From positions 62,001 to 126,000 of the forward strand of contig CALUGP010000002.1 of NCBI GenBank assembly GCA_944320195.1: DNA of 64,000 bases, given 5' to 3'. Positions 47,379-55,320 of this stretch are shown here, piece after piece; positions within the stretch are counted from its first letter, which is position 1, and every line of letters begins with the position of its first letter. A program made the position numbers and the translations under genes. The DNA is from an uncultured Prevotella sp. (GTDB lineage: Bacteria > Bacteroidota > Bacteroidia > Bacteroidales > Bacteroidaceae). A model generated the notes under the pieces. It ran no database searches. It saw only the letters and a program-made list of their open reading frames with translations, and was not told where the DNA came from.

Positions 47379-48161
47379 ATGCGAATATTAGTTTTGGGAG
47401 CAGGCAAAATGGGAAGTTTTTTCCTCGACTTGCTGAGCTTCGAGCATGAGACGGCGGTGTACGAAAAGAGCCCCGAGAGGCTCAGGTTTACTTTCAACAC
47501 GCTGCGCTTCACGTCGATGGAAGAGGTGGAGGCGTTCAAACCCGAACTGGTCATCAACGCGGTCACTGTGAAATACACCATTCCGGCATTCGAGGAGGTC
47601 ATTCCTCACCTGCCGAAAGACTGCATAATAAGCGACATCTCGTCGGTAAAGACCGGACTGAAGGACTTTTACGAGCAGTGCGGACACCGTTATGTATCGA
47701 CCCACCCCATGTTCGGACCGACGTTTGCCAACCTCAACCAGCTAAGCCATGAGAATGCGATAATAATCAACGAAGGCGACTACATGGGGCGCATCTTCTT
47801 CAAAGACCTGTACAGCCGTCTCGGACTGAGCATATATGAATACTCTTTCGAGGAGCACGACAAGACCGTAGCCTACTCGCTAAGCATTCCATTCGTCAGC
47901 ACCTTCGTCTTCGCCGCCGTGATGAAGCACCAGGACGCGCCGGGAACTACGTTCAAACGGCACATGAAGATAGCCAAAGGAGTGCTCAGCGAGGACGACT
48001 ACCTGCTGCAGGAGATTCTCTTCAACCCCTACACATCGGGGCAAGTGGAACAGATACGCACTGAGCTCAAAGAGCTGCTCGGCATCATAGAGCGCAAGGA
48101 CGAGGACGCGATGAAGGCCTATCTTGAGAAAATCAGGAGGAACGTCAGGGACAATTCATGA
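47379..48161 (+). CDS. tyrA: Prephenate dehydrogenase
   Basis: 260 residues. N-terminal Rossmann motif ILVLGAGKMGSFFLDLL, followed by ELVINAVTVKYTIPAFEEVIPHLPKDCIISDISSVKTGLKDFYEQ and the substrate-site THPMFGPTFANL. The helical dimerisation domain follows (HDKTVAYSLSIPFVSTFVFAAVM). It makes 4-hydroxyphenylpyruvate from prephenate. No ACT domain. Last gene of the aromatic operon. The 152-bp P-element gap before it contains no clear terminator. Confidence 0.92.
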   Translation: MRILVLGAGKMGSFFLDLLSFEHETAVYEKSPERLRFTFNTLRFTSMEEVEAFKPELVINAVTVKYTIPAFEEVIPHLPKDCIISDISSVKTGLKDFYEQCGHRYVSTHPMFGPTFANLNQLSHENAIIINEGDYMGRIFFKDLYSRLGLSIYEYSFEEHDKTVAYSLSIPFVSTFVFAAVMKHQDAPGTTFKRHMKIAKGVLSEDDYLLQEILFNPYTSGQVEQIRTELKELLGIIERKDEDAMKAYLEKIRRNVRDNS

Positions 48162-48163
48162 AT

Positions 48164-48254
48164 TAAGAATTAAGAGTTAGGATTTAAGAAAATATGCCAT
48201 GAAAGCGTGGCATACGTTTGATTTTTCATTATTTATTATTCATTTTTAATTAAA
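48164..48254. repeat. AT-rich imperfect palindrome (T-like)
   Basis: Between tyrA and the next gene: AAGAATTAAGAGTTAGGATTT on the left and ATTATTTATTATTCATTTTT on the right, with a central TATGCCA/TGGCATA stem. The arms match only partly. Confidence 0.4.
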
Positions 48255-48256
48255 AA

Positions 48257-49198
48257 ATGTGTCTTTCGCTGTTCCTTGCATCACTGTTGACGCTCGTCCA
48301 GCTGAACTGCGAGAACCTGTTTGACTGCCGTCACGACAGCCTGAAACAGGACACGGAGTTCACTCCCGATGGCGACCGCCGGTGGACCGAACGCAAATAC
48401 TGGGACAAGCTTAACAATACGGCCAAGGCGATAATATCTTGCGGCACAGAGAACGGCGACTGGCGCGTGCCCGACCTGGTGGCCCTGTGCGAGGTTGAGA
48501 ACGACAGCGTGATGCGCGACCTTGCCAAACGCTCGCTCCTGCGCAACTCCAATTACGAATACATCGTGACATCCTCGCCCGACGAGCGCGGCATAGACGT
48601 GGCTCTGCTATACTCTCCGGGCAGCTTCGCGCCCGTAAGACATTACCCCTTGCGCATACGCCCGGTGAAAGGCATGCGCCCCACACGCGACATCCTCTAC
48701 GCCTCTGGACGCATCATAACGGGCGACACGCTCCACATATTCGTGGTACACGCCCCGAGCCGTTACGGCGGAGAGCGGCGCACAAGACCCCACCGCAAGC
48801 TCGTGGCCGACCGCCTTGCGGCGGCCATCGACTCCTTGCAATCAGCATGCCCCGACCCGATGATAATCATAGCCGGCGACTTCAATGACGGGGGAGACAG
48901 CCAGGCTGTGAGGCAGATATGCGCCAAAGGACTTTACGACGCGTCGGCCCACGCCAAAGGCGGACACGGAGCAGGCGGCACTTACAAGTATAAAGGGAAA
49001 TGGGAGAACATAGACCACATCATAGTCAGCCGCAGGCTTAAAAGCAAATTGCGTTCATGCACGGTCAACGACGCGCCGTTCATGCTTGAGCCCGACGACA
49101 AATACGGAGGCGTGCAGCCGCTGCGCACATACCGCGCATGGCGTTACCGCAAGGGATATAGCGACCACCTGCCCCTCGTGGCGCGCTTCGCCTTTTGA
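48257..49198 (+). CDS. Endonuclease/exonuclease/phosphatase-family protein
   Basis: 313 residues with a short hydrophobic N-terminus (MCLSLFLASLLTLVQL) that may be a signal. EEP-fold motifs: LNCENLFDCRHD (metal Asn-Glu), LVALCEVEND, IVHAPSRYGG-type FVVHAPSRYGGERRTRPHRKLVADRL, IIIAGDFNDGGDSQAV and the terminal YSDHLPLVARF with the catalytic Asp-His. Members cleave phosphodiesters in nucleic acids, lipids or inositol phosphates, so substrate is open. It is 95 bp after tyrA and may not belong to that operon. Confidence 0.85.
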   Translation: MCLSLFLASLLTLVQLNCENLFDCRHDSLKQDTEFTPDGDRRWTERKYWDKLNNTAKAIISCGTENGDWRVPDLVALCEVENDSVMRDLAKRSLLRNSNYEYIVTSSPDERGIDVALLYSPGSFAPVRHYPLRIRPVKGMRPTRDILYASGRIITGDTLHIFVVHAPSRYGGERRTRPHRKLVADRLAAAIDSLQSACPDPMIIIAGDFNDGGDSQAVRQICAKGLYDASAHAKGGHGAGGTYKYKGKWENIDHIIVSRRLKSKLRSCTVNDAPFMLEPDDKYGGVQPLRTYRAWRYRKGYSDHLPLVARFAF

Positions 49199-49233
49199 CC
49201 GGACACCACAGGACATCACATCCAAACCGTCAT

Positions 49234-49623
49234 ATGAACAAATTATTATTATCCATCATGACAATGTTAGCATGCAGCCTTTCAAGCTGCGGACAACAAA
49301 ACTTCAAGACAGTCGATGCCGACGAGTTCGAAAAAGCAATCTCCGCAGACAGCGTACAGCTGGTTGACGTGCGCACGTCAGCCGAGTTTTGCGAAGCCCA
49401 CATCGCATCAGACAAAGTTGTAAACATCGACGCCTTACAGCCGGATTTTGCCAATGAGGCAGTAAAAAAGCTCGACAAGCGCCGTAGCGTAGCCGTCTAC
49501 TGCCGCAGCGGAAGGCGAAGCGCGGACGCGGCAAAAAAGCTGTCGGAACTGGGGTACGACGTCATCGACCTGAAGGGCGGCATTCTGGAATGGCAGAAAA
49601 GAGGCAAGCCCACAACCAGATGA
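49234..49623 (+). CDS. Rhodanese-domain lipoprotein
   Basis: 129 residues from ATG 49234. Lipobox LSSC puts the acylated Cys at residue 19, so it is membrane-anchored in the envelope. A single rhodanese domain covers ~25-125: DSVQLVDVRTSAEFCEAHI, catalytic loop VYCRSGRRS with Cys90, and LKGGILEWQKRG. Single-domain periplasmic rhodaneses handle sulfane sulfur or act in redox relay; the substrate is unknown. Confidence 0.9.
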   Translation: MNKLLLSIMTMLACSLSSCGQQNFKTVDADEFEKAISADSVQLVDVRTSAEFCEAHIASDKVVNIDALQPDFANEAVKKLDKRRSVAVYCRSGRRSADAAKKLSELGYDVIDLKGGILEWQKRGKPTTR

Positions 49624-49705
49624 CCCCACAAACGACAAGCCAACACTTGCCCACACTGGTGCATGCCGCCATCGCCACGGCGGTGACTGCACGTCATCAT
49701 GAACC

Positions 49706-49813
49706 CAATTGACGGCCTTTTGCAATGCGAAAGGCCGCAAACAGCACGCTAAAAGGCCGCCTTTTGCAAGTCAAAAGACGGCCTTTCATAATGCGTTGGA
49801 TATCAAGATGTTA
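49706..49813. repeat. R array 11 with GTTAC motif
   Basis: Starts GAACCCAATTGACGGCC as array 8 does; AAAAGGCCGCCTTTTG pairs with CAAAAGACGGCCTTT (one transition). Motif TTGGATATCAAGATGTTAC at 49795-49813. Confidence 0.85.
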
Positions 49814-49856
49814 CGCATGCGGTTGATGCCATGCGCGCCAATACGCCCCAATAGTG

Positions 49857-50639
49857 TCAAGACAAGTGCTCTACGCGGTCGGGATTCCTGTCTATCACCG
49901 TGCCGTTTGCCTGGTGGGTGGCAAGCACAAGCACCTCCGCCACCTGCACATGTTCGGGCGCATTGGCGGCATAAAGGGCAACATCGGCAATGTCGTCGCC
50001 CGTCAGAGGCTGTATTCCTTTATACACATTGCCGGCACGCCCGTTGTCCCCGTGAAAGCGCACAACGCTGAAATTAGTCTTGACAAGCCCCGGCTTGACG
50101 TTCGTCACACGCACCGCCGTATGGGCGACATCGATGCGCAGCCCGTCGGTAACGGCCTTCACCGCCGCCTTCGTGGCACAGTAGACGTTGCCACCGGCAT
50201 AAGCGGCGTCGCCGGCCACCGACCCGATGTTGATGACATGGCCCCGGTTGCGCTCCACCATGCCGGGCACTATAAGCCGTGTCATGGTCAGCAGGCCTTT
50301 TATGTTCGTGTCGATCATCGTCTCCCAGTCGTCCATGTCGCCTTCATATTCCTTTTCCAGCCCCAAGGCCAGCCCCGCATTGTTTATCAGAACGTCAACC
50401 TCGGCCCACTTGCCGGTGAGCGAATTGACCGCCGTTGTGGCCGCATCGCGGTCGCGGACGTCGAAAACCAACGGCTGAACGTCGGCTCCCAATCCCCTCG
50501 CCGCAGCCTCAACGGCCTTCAACTTTTCAATGTTCCGCCCTGTAAGTATGAGGTCATAGCCCCCACAGGCAAACTTCCTGGCGCACGCCTCGCCTATTCC
50601 GCTAGTCGCGCCGGTAATCAATGCAATCTTTCTTTCCAT
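49857..50639 (-). CDS. Short-chain dehydrogenase/reductase (YdfG-like)
   Basis: 260 residues from MERKIALI; the frame is open further upstream through a P element but those codons are not needed. Classical SDR motifs: ITGATSGIGEACARKF, INNAGLALG, the catalytic Ser in NIGSVAGDAAY and YCATK(AA) for Tyr-Lys. KPGLVKTNF follows. It resembles the NADP-dependent 3-hydroxy-acid (serine) dehydrogenases of the YdfG group, an inference from overall sequence. Confidence 0.9.
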   Translation of the reverse strand: MERKIALITGATSGIGEACARKFACGGYDLILTGRNIEKLKAVEAAARGLGADVQPLVFDVRDRDAATTAVNSLTGKWAEVDVLINNAGLALGLEKEYEGDMDDWETMIDTNIKGLLTMTRLIVPGMVERNRGHVINIGSVAGDAAYAGGNVYCATKAAVKAVTDGLRIDVAHTAVRVTNVKPGLVKTNFSVVRFHGDNGRAGNVYKGIQPLTGDDIADVALYAANAPEHVQVAEVLVLATHQANGTVIDRNPDRVEHLS

Positions 50640-50658
50640 GAGTTTATGTTTTATTTTA

Positions 50659-50774
50659 GGAGTAAAGGAGAAAGGAGAGAAGGAGTAAGTAGATATGTCT
50701 TGCCGACAATCATTCCTTAAACATCGGCTCAAACCATAACCACTTGCTCCTTCTCTCCTTACAACTTCCCTCCT
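50659..50774. repeat. P element between SDR and WecB-like genes
   Basis: AGGAGTAAAGGAGAAAGGAG on the left faces CTTGCTCCTTCTCTCCTTAC and ACTTCCCTCCTA on the right. The WecB-like stop codon overlaps the right end. Confidence 0.75.
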
Positions 50775-51870
50775 ATTGTAATTCAAACAGTATCTGGAGA
50801 ATGCGCTCGGCGGTGCGTCCGTCCCAGCGGTCGGGCAGCGAACACTTCTTCCACTGCCCCTTCACCATGTCCGCAACGGCCTCGGCCAGCCTGTCTGCGT
50901 CCTCGCCTACAAGCACGTTCGAGCCTTGCTTGACGGTCTCTATGTGCTCAGTGTAGCTGTTGAGCGTGACGCACGGCACGCCGTTGAACGTAGCTTCCTC
51001 GGCGACATTGCCCGAGTCGGTCACTATTCCCTTTGCGTTCGCTGTGAGATAGCCGAACTCCAGGTAGCCGAGAGGCTCTATGACATGGAAGTTCGGGCAG
51101 CCAGCCACCATCGGCCTTACCGTCTCCGCCGCAGCGGGGCGCAACGGAGCAAGCACCTGCACGCCGCCAGCCGCGCGGCACATGGCCGTGAGCATGGCCT
51201 TCATGTTGGCCTTGTCGGCCAGCAAGGCCTTGCGGTTCAGGGTGAAAACGATATACTCTTTCTCGTTGACCGACAGCCCGTCAAGCACTGCCGGGCGCAC
51301 AAGGCGCGAACGGTTGAAGCGCAACGTGTCCATCAGGATGTTGCCTACCATGTATACCTTGGCAAGCTCAGCGCCCTCGCGAGTGGCTATGCTGGTGCTC
51401 CCGATGCCTGCGGTGAAGAGCAGGTCAGACAGTCCGTCGATGACAAGACGGTTGATTTCCTTTGGCATGTTGATGTCAAACGAGCGTGTGCCGGCAACGA
51501 GGTGAGCCAGAGTAAGCCCGTGTTTCTTAGTCACTATGGCCACGGCCATGGTAGACGCGAGGTCGTCCACAACGATTACGACGTCTGTCGGATTGGCGGA
51601 AAGGTACGAGTCAAACTCAGACATTACCCTGCCTGTCAGTTCGTTGAGGTTCACACAGTCCACGCCGAGGCACACATCTGGCTGCGGTATGCCCAAATCA
51701 TCAAAAAGAGTTGGCTCTATCGTGGGGTCTGTCTCCGCCCCGGTGTACACCAGGCGGTAGTCAACGGCCTTGCCGTCAGCCTTTCCCCTGATGACGGCAC
51801 GCGCCAACGGGGCCACCTTTATGAAGTTGGGACGCGCCCCGGCAACTATACATATGTTCAACATTTTCAT
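50773..51870 (-). CDS. Divergent WecB-like (UDP-GlcNAc 2-epimerase fold) protein
   Basis: 365 residues, GT-B fold of the WecB family: ICIVAGARPNFIKVAPLARAV, MVGNILMDTL, APLRPAAAETVRP and GIVTDSGNVAEEATFNGVPCVTLNSYTEHIE. Several positions that are catalytic in known enzymes differ. The HVEAGLR motif is HLVAGTRS at 123-130 (Glu to Val), the HRxEN motif is LNRKALL (His to Asn at 212) and the PEE motif is PKE. The Asp of the VHGD region is kept (VVDD). Either it uses other chemistry or is no longer an epimerase. It neighbours envelope genes rather than the capsule cluster. Confidence 0.8.
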   Translation of the reverse strand: MKMLNICIVAGARPNFIKVAPLARAVIRGKADGKAVDYRLVYTGAETDPTIEPTLFDDLGIPQPDVCLGVDCVNLNELTGRVMSEFDSYLSANPTDVVIVVDDLASTMAVAIVTKKHGLTLAHLVAGTRSFDINMPKEINRLVIDGLSDLLFTAGIGSTSIATREGAELAKVYMVGNILMDTLRFNRSRLVRPAVLDGLSVNEKEYIVFTLNRKALLADKANMKAMLTAMCRAAGGVQVLAPLRPAAAETVRPMVAGCPNFHVIEPLGYLEFGYLTANAKGIVTDSGNVAEEATFNGVPCVTLNSYTEHIETVKQGSNVLVGEDADRLAEAVADMVKGQWKKCSLPDRWDGRTAERILQILFELQ

Positions 51871-51886
51871 TTATTCTTTAATTGAA

Positions 51887-51983
51887 AATTGATAATGGAG
51901 AATGGAAAATAATGATTACCATCGCCCCCTTGAACTTTAACCGGGCAAAGGTAATCATTATTTTCCATTCTCCATTATCAATT
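51887..51983. repeat. T element with 34-bp perfect arms
   Basis: Arms 51887-51920 and 51950-51983 are exact reverse complements (AATTGATAATGGAGAATGG... outward), 29-bp centre. Related to 23955. Confidence 0.88.
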
Positions 51984-51995
51984 CCTGATTTTAAA

Positions 51996-52949
51996 TCACT
52001 CCGACTTGAACAAGTCCTTGATGCCGCCTATGCTGCCCATAAGGTTGGTGGCTTCGTATGGCAGGTAGACGGTCTTGGTCTTGTCGCCCGTCGCCACGTC
52101 CTCAAGCATCTGTATATATTTCTGTGCCAGGAGATAGTTTGCCGGATTGGTGCTCTTGCCCACGGCCTCGGTTATCTTCTCTATGGCTATCGCCTCGGCC
52201 TCGGCCTTGCGTATGCGGGCCTGCGCCTCGCCCTCTGCATTGAGTATTGCCATCTGCTTGTCGGCCTCAGCCTTGTTGATGATGGCGGTCTTCTCGCCTT
52301 CAGACTTCAGTATGGCGGCGGCCTTCTCGCCCTCGCTCGTCAGGATGGTGGCGCGCTTGTTGCGCTCGGCCTGCATCTGTTTCTCCATGGCCTGCAGCAC
52401 GCTCTCGGGCGGAGTGATGTCCTGCAGCTCCACGCGGTTCACCTTGATGCCCCACTTGTTGGTGGCATCGTCGAGCACGGCGCGCAGCTTCGTGTTGATG
52501 GTGTCGCGCGAAGTGAGCGTCTGGTCAAGCTCCAGCTCGCCGATGATGTTGCGCAGGGTGGTCTGCGTCAGCTTCTCTATGGCGTTGGGCAGGTTGTTTA
52601 TCTCATACACGGCCTTGAACGGATCGACAATCTGGAAGTACAGCAGGGCGTTGATCTGCGTCTGCACGTTGTCCTTGGTGATGACGTTCTGCTTGTCGAA
52701 GTCGTACACCTGCTCGCGCAAGTCGATAGAATCGGTATAGATATACCTGCCCCGGCGCACGGCCACAATCTCCTTGGCGCGGTCTATGAAGGGAATGATG
52801 ATGTTGATGCCGGGCCTCAACGTGGCGTAATATTTGCCGAGACGCTCAATGATCTTGGTCTCCGACTGGGGGATGATGACAAGACTTTTCTTGATCACCA
52901 CAAGCGCGCAGATTACCAGCGCGATAAGAACGATTACAAAAGTGTTCAT
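51996..52949 (-). CDS. SPFH/band 7 (stomatin-like) membrane protein
   Basis: 317 residues: one N-terminal membrane anchor (FVIVLIALVICALVVI), then the SPFH domain (VIIPQSETKIIERLGKYYATLRPGINIIIPFIDRAKEI, NVQTQINALLYFQIVDP, RNIIGELELDQTLTSRDTIN) and a charged coiled coil (~205-265). It resembles QmcA/paraslipin, which forms membrane scaffolds and works with FtsH or NfeD partners. The NfeD-like gene lies directly upstream on the same strand, separated by a C element. Confidence 0.93.
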   Translation of the reverse strand: MNTFVIVLIALVICALVVIKKSLVIIPQSETKIIERLGKYYATLRPGINIIIPFIDRAKEIVAVRRGRYIYTDSIDLREQVYDFDKQNVITKDNVQTQINALLYFQIVDPFKAVYEINNLPNAIEKLTQTTLRNIIGELELDQTLTSRDTINTKLRAVLDDATNKWGIKVNRVELQDITPPESVLQAMEKQMQAERNKRATILTSEGEKAAAILKSEGEKTAIINKAEADKQMAILNAEGEAQARIRKAEAEAIAIEKITEAVGKSTNPANYLLAQKYIQMLEDVATGDKTKTVYLPYEATNLMGSIGGIKDLFKSE

Positions 52950-52981
52950 GCCATATAAAATTATTGGTTGTTTTATCAGTC

Positions 52982-53143
52982 AACACCCAACCCGCCCCTA
53001 CCCAAGGGAGAGAGCCTGATTAGCGTTGCAAGGAAATGGAATATGTTTAGTTGATTATCACTTCTTACGAATAAAGCTGACACTCCTTACTTCCATTTAC
53101 GGTATCCTGACTCCCTCCCATTGGGAGGACGGAGGTGGGTGTC
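52982..53143. repeat. C element between nfeD-like and SPFH genes
   Basis: Left half 52982-53016 (AACACCCAACCCGCCCCTACCC..) and inverted right half 53109-53143. The right half is translated as the NfeD C-terminus. Confidence 0.78.
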
Positions 53144-53580
53144 ACCGTTATTATGATGCTCTCGCGGCCCACCACGCGGACGTTCTGCCCCAAGGGGATG
53201 TACTCTCCGTCGGCCGACACGGCCTTCCAGTCGTCGCCGTCGATGGCCACTCGGCCGTAGCCGCCACTCTCTATGGCCTCACTCACGCGGCCTATGCGCC
53301 CCATCAGGGCGTCGGCGTTGCTCAAACGCTCGCGCCGCTTGCCGTGAATCGCCTTGGCAAGGCGCGGCCTTACAAAGAGGAGCGACAGCAGAGAGGCCAG
53401 CACGAACACTATGAGCTGGCCGTAAAAGCCTATGCCGAAGGCCGAGAATACGGCCGTGACGAGTGCGCCTATGGAGAAACACAGGATGAAGAAGTCGCCC
53501 GACGTGAGCTCAAGTATCAGGCAGACGATGACCACCAGCGACCAGAACTGCCACAAGTTGGCTGCAAAATAATCTATCAT
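53065..53580 (-). CDS. NfeD-like membrane protein with repeat-derived C-terminus
   Basis: 171 residues. Membrane helices at ~10-60 (WQFWSLVVIVCLILELTSGDFFILCFSIGALVTAVF), then an OB-fold NfeD domain (ALMGRIGRVSEAIESGGYGRVAIDGDDWKAVSADGEYIPLGQNVRVVGRESIIITV). It is the usual partner of SPFH proteins. The last ~24 residues (TPTSVLPMGGSQDTVNGSKE...) come from a C half-element and its centre, so the natural end of the OB fold is at about residue 147. Confidence 0.85.
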   Translation of the reverse strand: MIDYFAANLWQFWSLVVIVCLILELTSGDFFILCFSIGALVTAVFSAFGIGFYGQLIVFVLASLLSLLFVRPRLAKAIHGKRRERLSNADALMGRIGRVSEAIESGGYGRVAIDGDDWKAVSADGEYIPLGQNVRVVGRESIIITVTPTSVLPMGGSQDTVNGSKECQLYS

Positions 53581-53836
53581 ACGATGTGGTTTTACGGTTA
53601 TTATGGTTATGTGATTGTTAAGGTTTGCGCCTTAGCCGTTGTCTCTGCGAAGATAAACAAAATTATCGGTCCAGGCAAGAAATAACGAACTTATTTTCCG
53701 ACGGCAACGCCGACAGCGGCTGGCAGACGTGGAAAAGGCCGTTGAAACGGAGTGCATGGGCCGTTGAAACGGGCCGTTTGAACCGTCATGACGACACGCT
53801 TTGACGGCTCTTTCCACAGCCGTTCATTGCTGGCGC

Positions 53837-53946
53837 GTAAGTCGCTGATAATCAGAGGGGTTGCAAAAGGCCGTCTTTTGGCTTGCAAAAGACGGCCTTT
53901 TAGCGTGTCGTTGACGGCCTTTTGCAGCGCGATTTGCCGTCTTTCC
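53837..53946. repeat. R array 12 with GTTAC-type motif (inverted)
   Basis: AAAAGGCCGTCTTTTG / CAAAAGACGGCCTTTT form a perfect 16-bp stem. The motif precedes at 53837-53855 as GTAAGTCGCTGATAATCAG. The array runs into the end of the adjacent glycosyltransferase gene. Confidence 0.85.
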
Positions 53947-55054
53947 GGTTCGTCCTGTACACTTCAGCCACCTGGCCGGCTATTCTCTCCCAGTCATACT
54001 TCCGCATGTCGTAATCAACGTGTTCCAACGGACGCTCCATCACGCCTTTCAGCTTCACAGCAAGCGCGTCGACATCGCCCACGGGGAAATAGTCGCCGCC
54101 GTCAAGCCCCACTTCGAGGTTTGCCGGAATGTCGCTCACTATCACCTTCACGCCATAACTCATGGCCTCGAGCAGGGCGATGGGCAGCCCCTCGTGGCTC
54201 GACGGCAGGCAGAAGCAGCGGCAGTTTGTCAGCAGTGAACGCAGCTTGCGCCCCTTTATGAAGCCTGTCAACACCACTCCGTTCCGCCGCGCCATGTCCT
54301 TCAGGCGGCGCGAATAGTCGTCCTCAAAATCCGTGTCACCGGCCAGCACAAGCTTGATGTCGTCACCCGTATTTTTACTTTTTAATTGTTCATTTTTAAT
54401 CTTGCCGTATGCGGCAATTAGATGGTGCAGGTTCTTCTCCGGGACAAAGCGGCACATGCCAAGAATATATTTGCCCTTCTCGATGCCCAATTCGCTGAAA
54501 TACTCAGGATAGTCACACGCCTCGGGCTGCGACACGCCGTTGTAAATCAGATGGACGCGCTCCGTCCTGCCGTATTTACGCCTTACCAGGTTGCGGATTA
54601 CGTCTGAAATCACAATCACGTCGTCGGCGAACATGCAGCCCATGCGCTCGCCGAGCTTCAACACGGCCTTGGCCGCCCGTCCCCACTTGTCGCGGTCGTA
54701 GTCAGGCCCGTGATGGGTGAACACCACCCTCATGCCCAACATCTTTGCGTAAGGCACTAGCAGCGCCGGCCCTATGGCGTGGATATGCACGATGTCGGCC
54801 CCGAGCCGCTTCGCCTCGTTTATCGCCCTGAAGGTGTGGATGATGGCCTCAAACGACTTTTTCTTCGGGCTTTCTATATCAACCAGTTTCACGCCGCGCC
54901 ACTCCCTCAGTCCGTCGTTGACGTAGCTCTTGCGCCTGATTACGGTCACGTCGAAGCCGCGCTTGGCTATTCTCGGGAACAGCTCCTCGCAGTGCGTCTC
55001 CACTCCGCCCATCACGCCGGGTATGCCGCGCGTGCCGGCAACAACTATCTTCAT
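53900..55054 (-). CDS. GT4-family glycosyltransferase
   Basis: 384 residues. GT-B signs: VAGTRGIPGVMGGVETHCEELFPRIA, HIHAIGPALLVPYAKMLGMRVVFTHHGPDYDRDKW, GMCRFVPEKNLHHLIAAY and SSHEGLPIALLEAMSYGVKVIVSDI with the E-x7-E pair. The TRGIPGVMGGVET start is shared with rhamnosyl/GlcNAc transferases such as Cps2F/WsaD-type enzymes. Probably adds a sugar during surface polysaccharide synthesis. The last ~15 residues (RKDGKSRCKRPSTTR) lie in R array 12. NEQLKSKNTGDD near residue 215 is AT-rich and looks like a small repeat scar. Confidence 0.9.
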   Translation of the reverse strand: MKIVVAGTRGIPGVMGGVETHCEELFPRIAKRGFDVTVIRRKSYVNDGLREWRGVKLVDIESPKKKSFEAIIHTFRAINEAKRLGADIVHIHAIGPALLVPYAKMLGMRVVFTHHGPDYDRDKWGRAAKAVLKLGERMGCMFADDVIVISDVIRNLVRRKYGRTERVHLIYNGVSQPEACDYPEYFSELGIEKGKYILGMCRFVPEKNLHHLIAAYGKIKNEQLKSKNTGDDIKLVLAGDTDFEDDYSRRLKDMARRNGVVLTGFIKGRKLRSLLTNCRCFCLPSSHEGLPIALLEAMSYGVKVIVSDIPANLEVGLDGGDYFPVGDVDALAVKLKGVMERPLEHVDYDMRKYDWERIAGQVAEVYRTNRKDGKSRCKRPSTTR

Positions 55055-55080
55055 ATTATTTCATGATTAAAAATAATTCA

Positions 55081-55088
55081 CTATTTTT
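55081..55088 (+). promoter_or_regulatory. Possible -7 element
   Basis: TATTTTTG 25 bp before the small ORF at 55114. Confidence 0.35.
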
Positions 55089-55113
55089 GCACAGGCTTCA
55101 TACGCCATGCAAA

Positions 55114-55320
55114 ATGAAAAAACTTGAAAGCCTGAAAGAATCTTTACAGTACGCAGGAATTGTCGCCATCTCCTGCCTGTCGGCGGTGTGGCTGCTCGTG
55201 ACAAGAAATGAAAGGAGAAGAAAAACCAAACAATATAAAGACTCGAGAAAGACTTTCAACGGCCATCCAAAACGTCTTTATAAAACGCCTCCAAACGTGG
55301 GTAATAGCTCTCGGGACTAA
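55114..55320 (+). CDS. Small membrane protein, unrecognised
   Basis: 68 codons: MKKLESLKESLQYAGIVAISCLSAVWLLVTRNERRRKTKQ and a basic tail. One membrane helix (~14-29). A -7 element sits just upstream, and the two flanking glycosyltransferase genes point away or toward it on the other strand. It overlaps the 3' end of the convergent gene by 65 bp, which lowers confidence. No function can be given. Confidence 0.35.
   Translation: MKKLESLKESLQYAGIVAISCLSAVWLLVTRNERRRKTKQYKDSRKTFNGHPKRLYKTPPNVGNSSRD

Noticed and set aside
49857-50786. Longer SDR start at 50786
   Set aside because: The additional 49 residues are read through a P element; the Rossmann fold begins right after Met at 50639.
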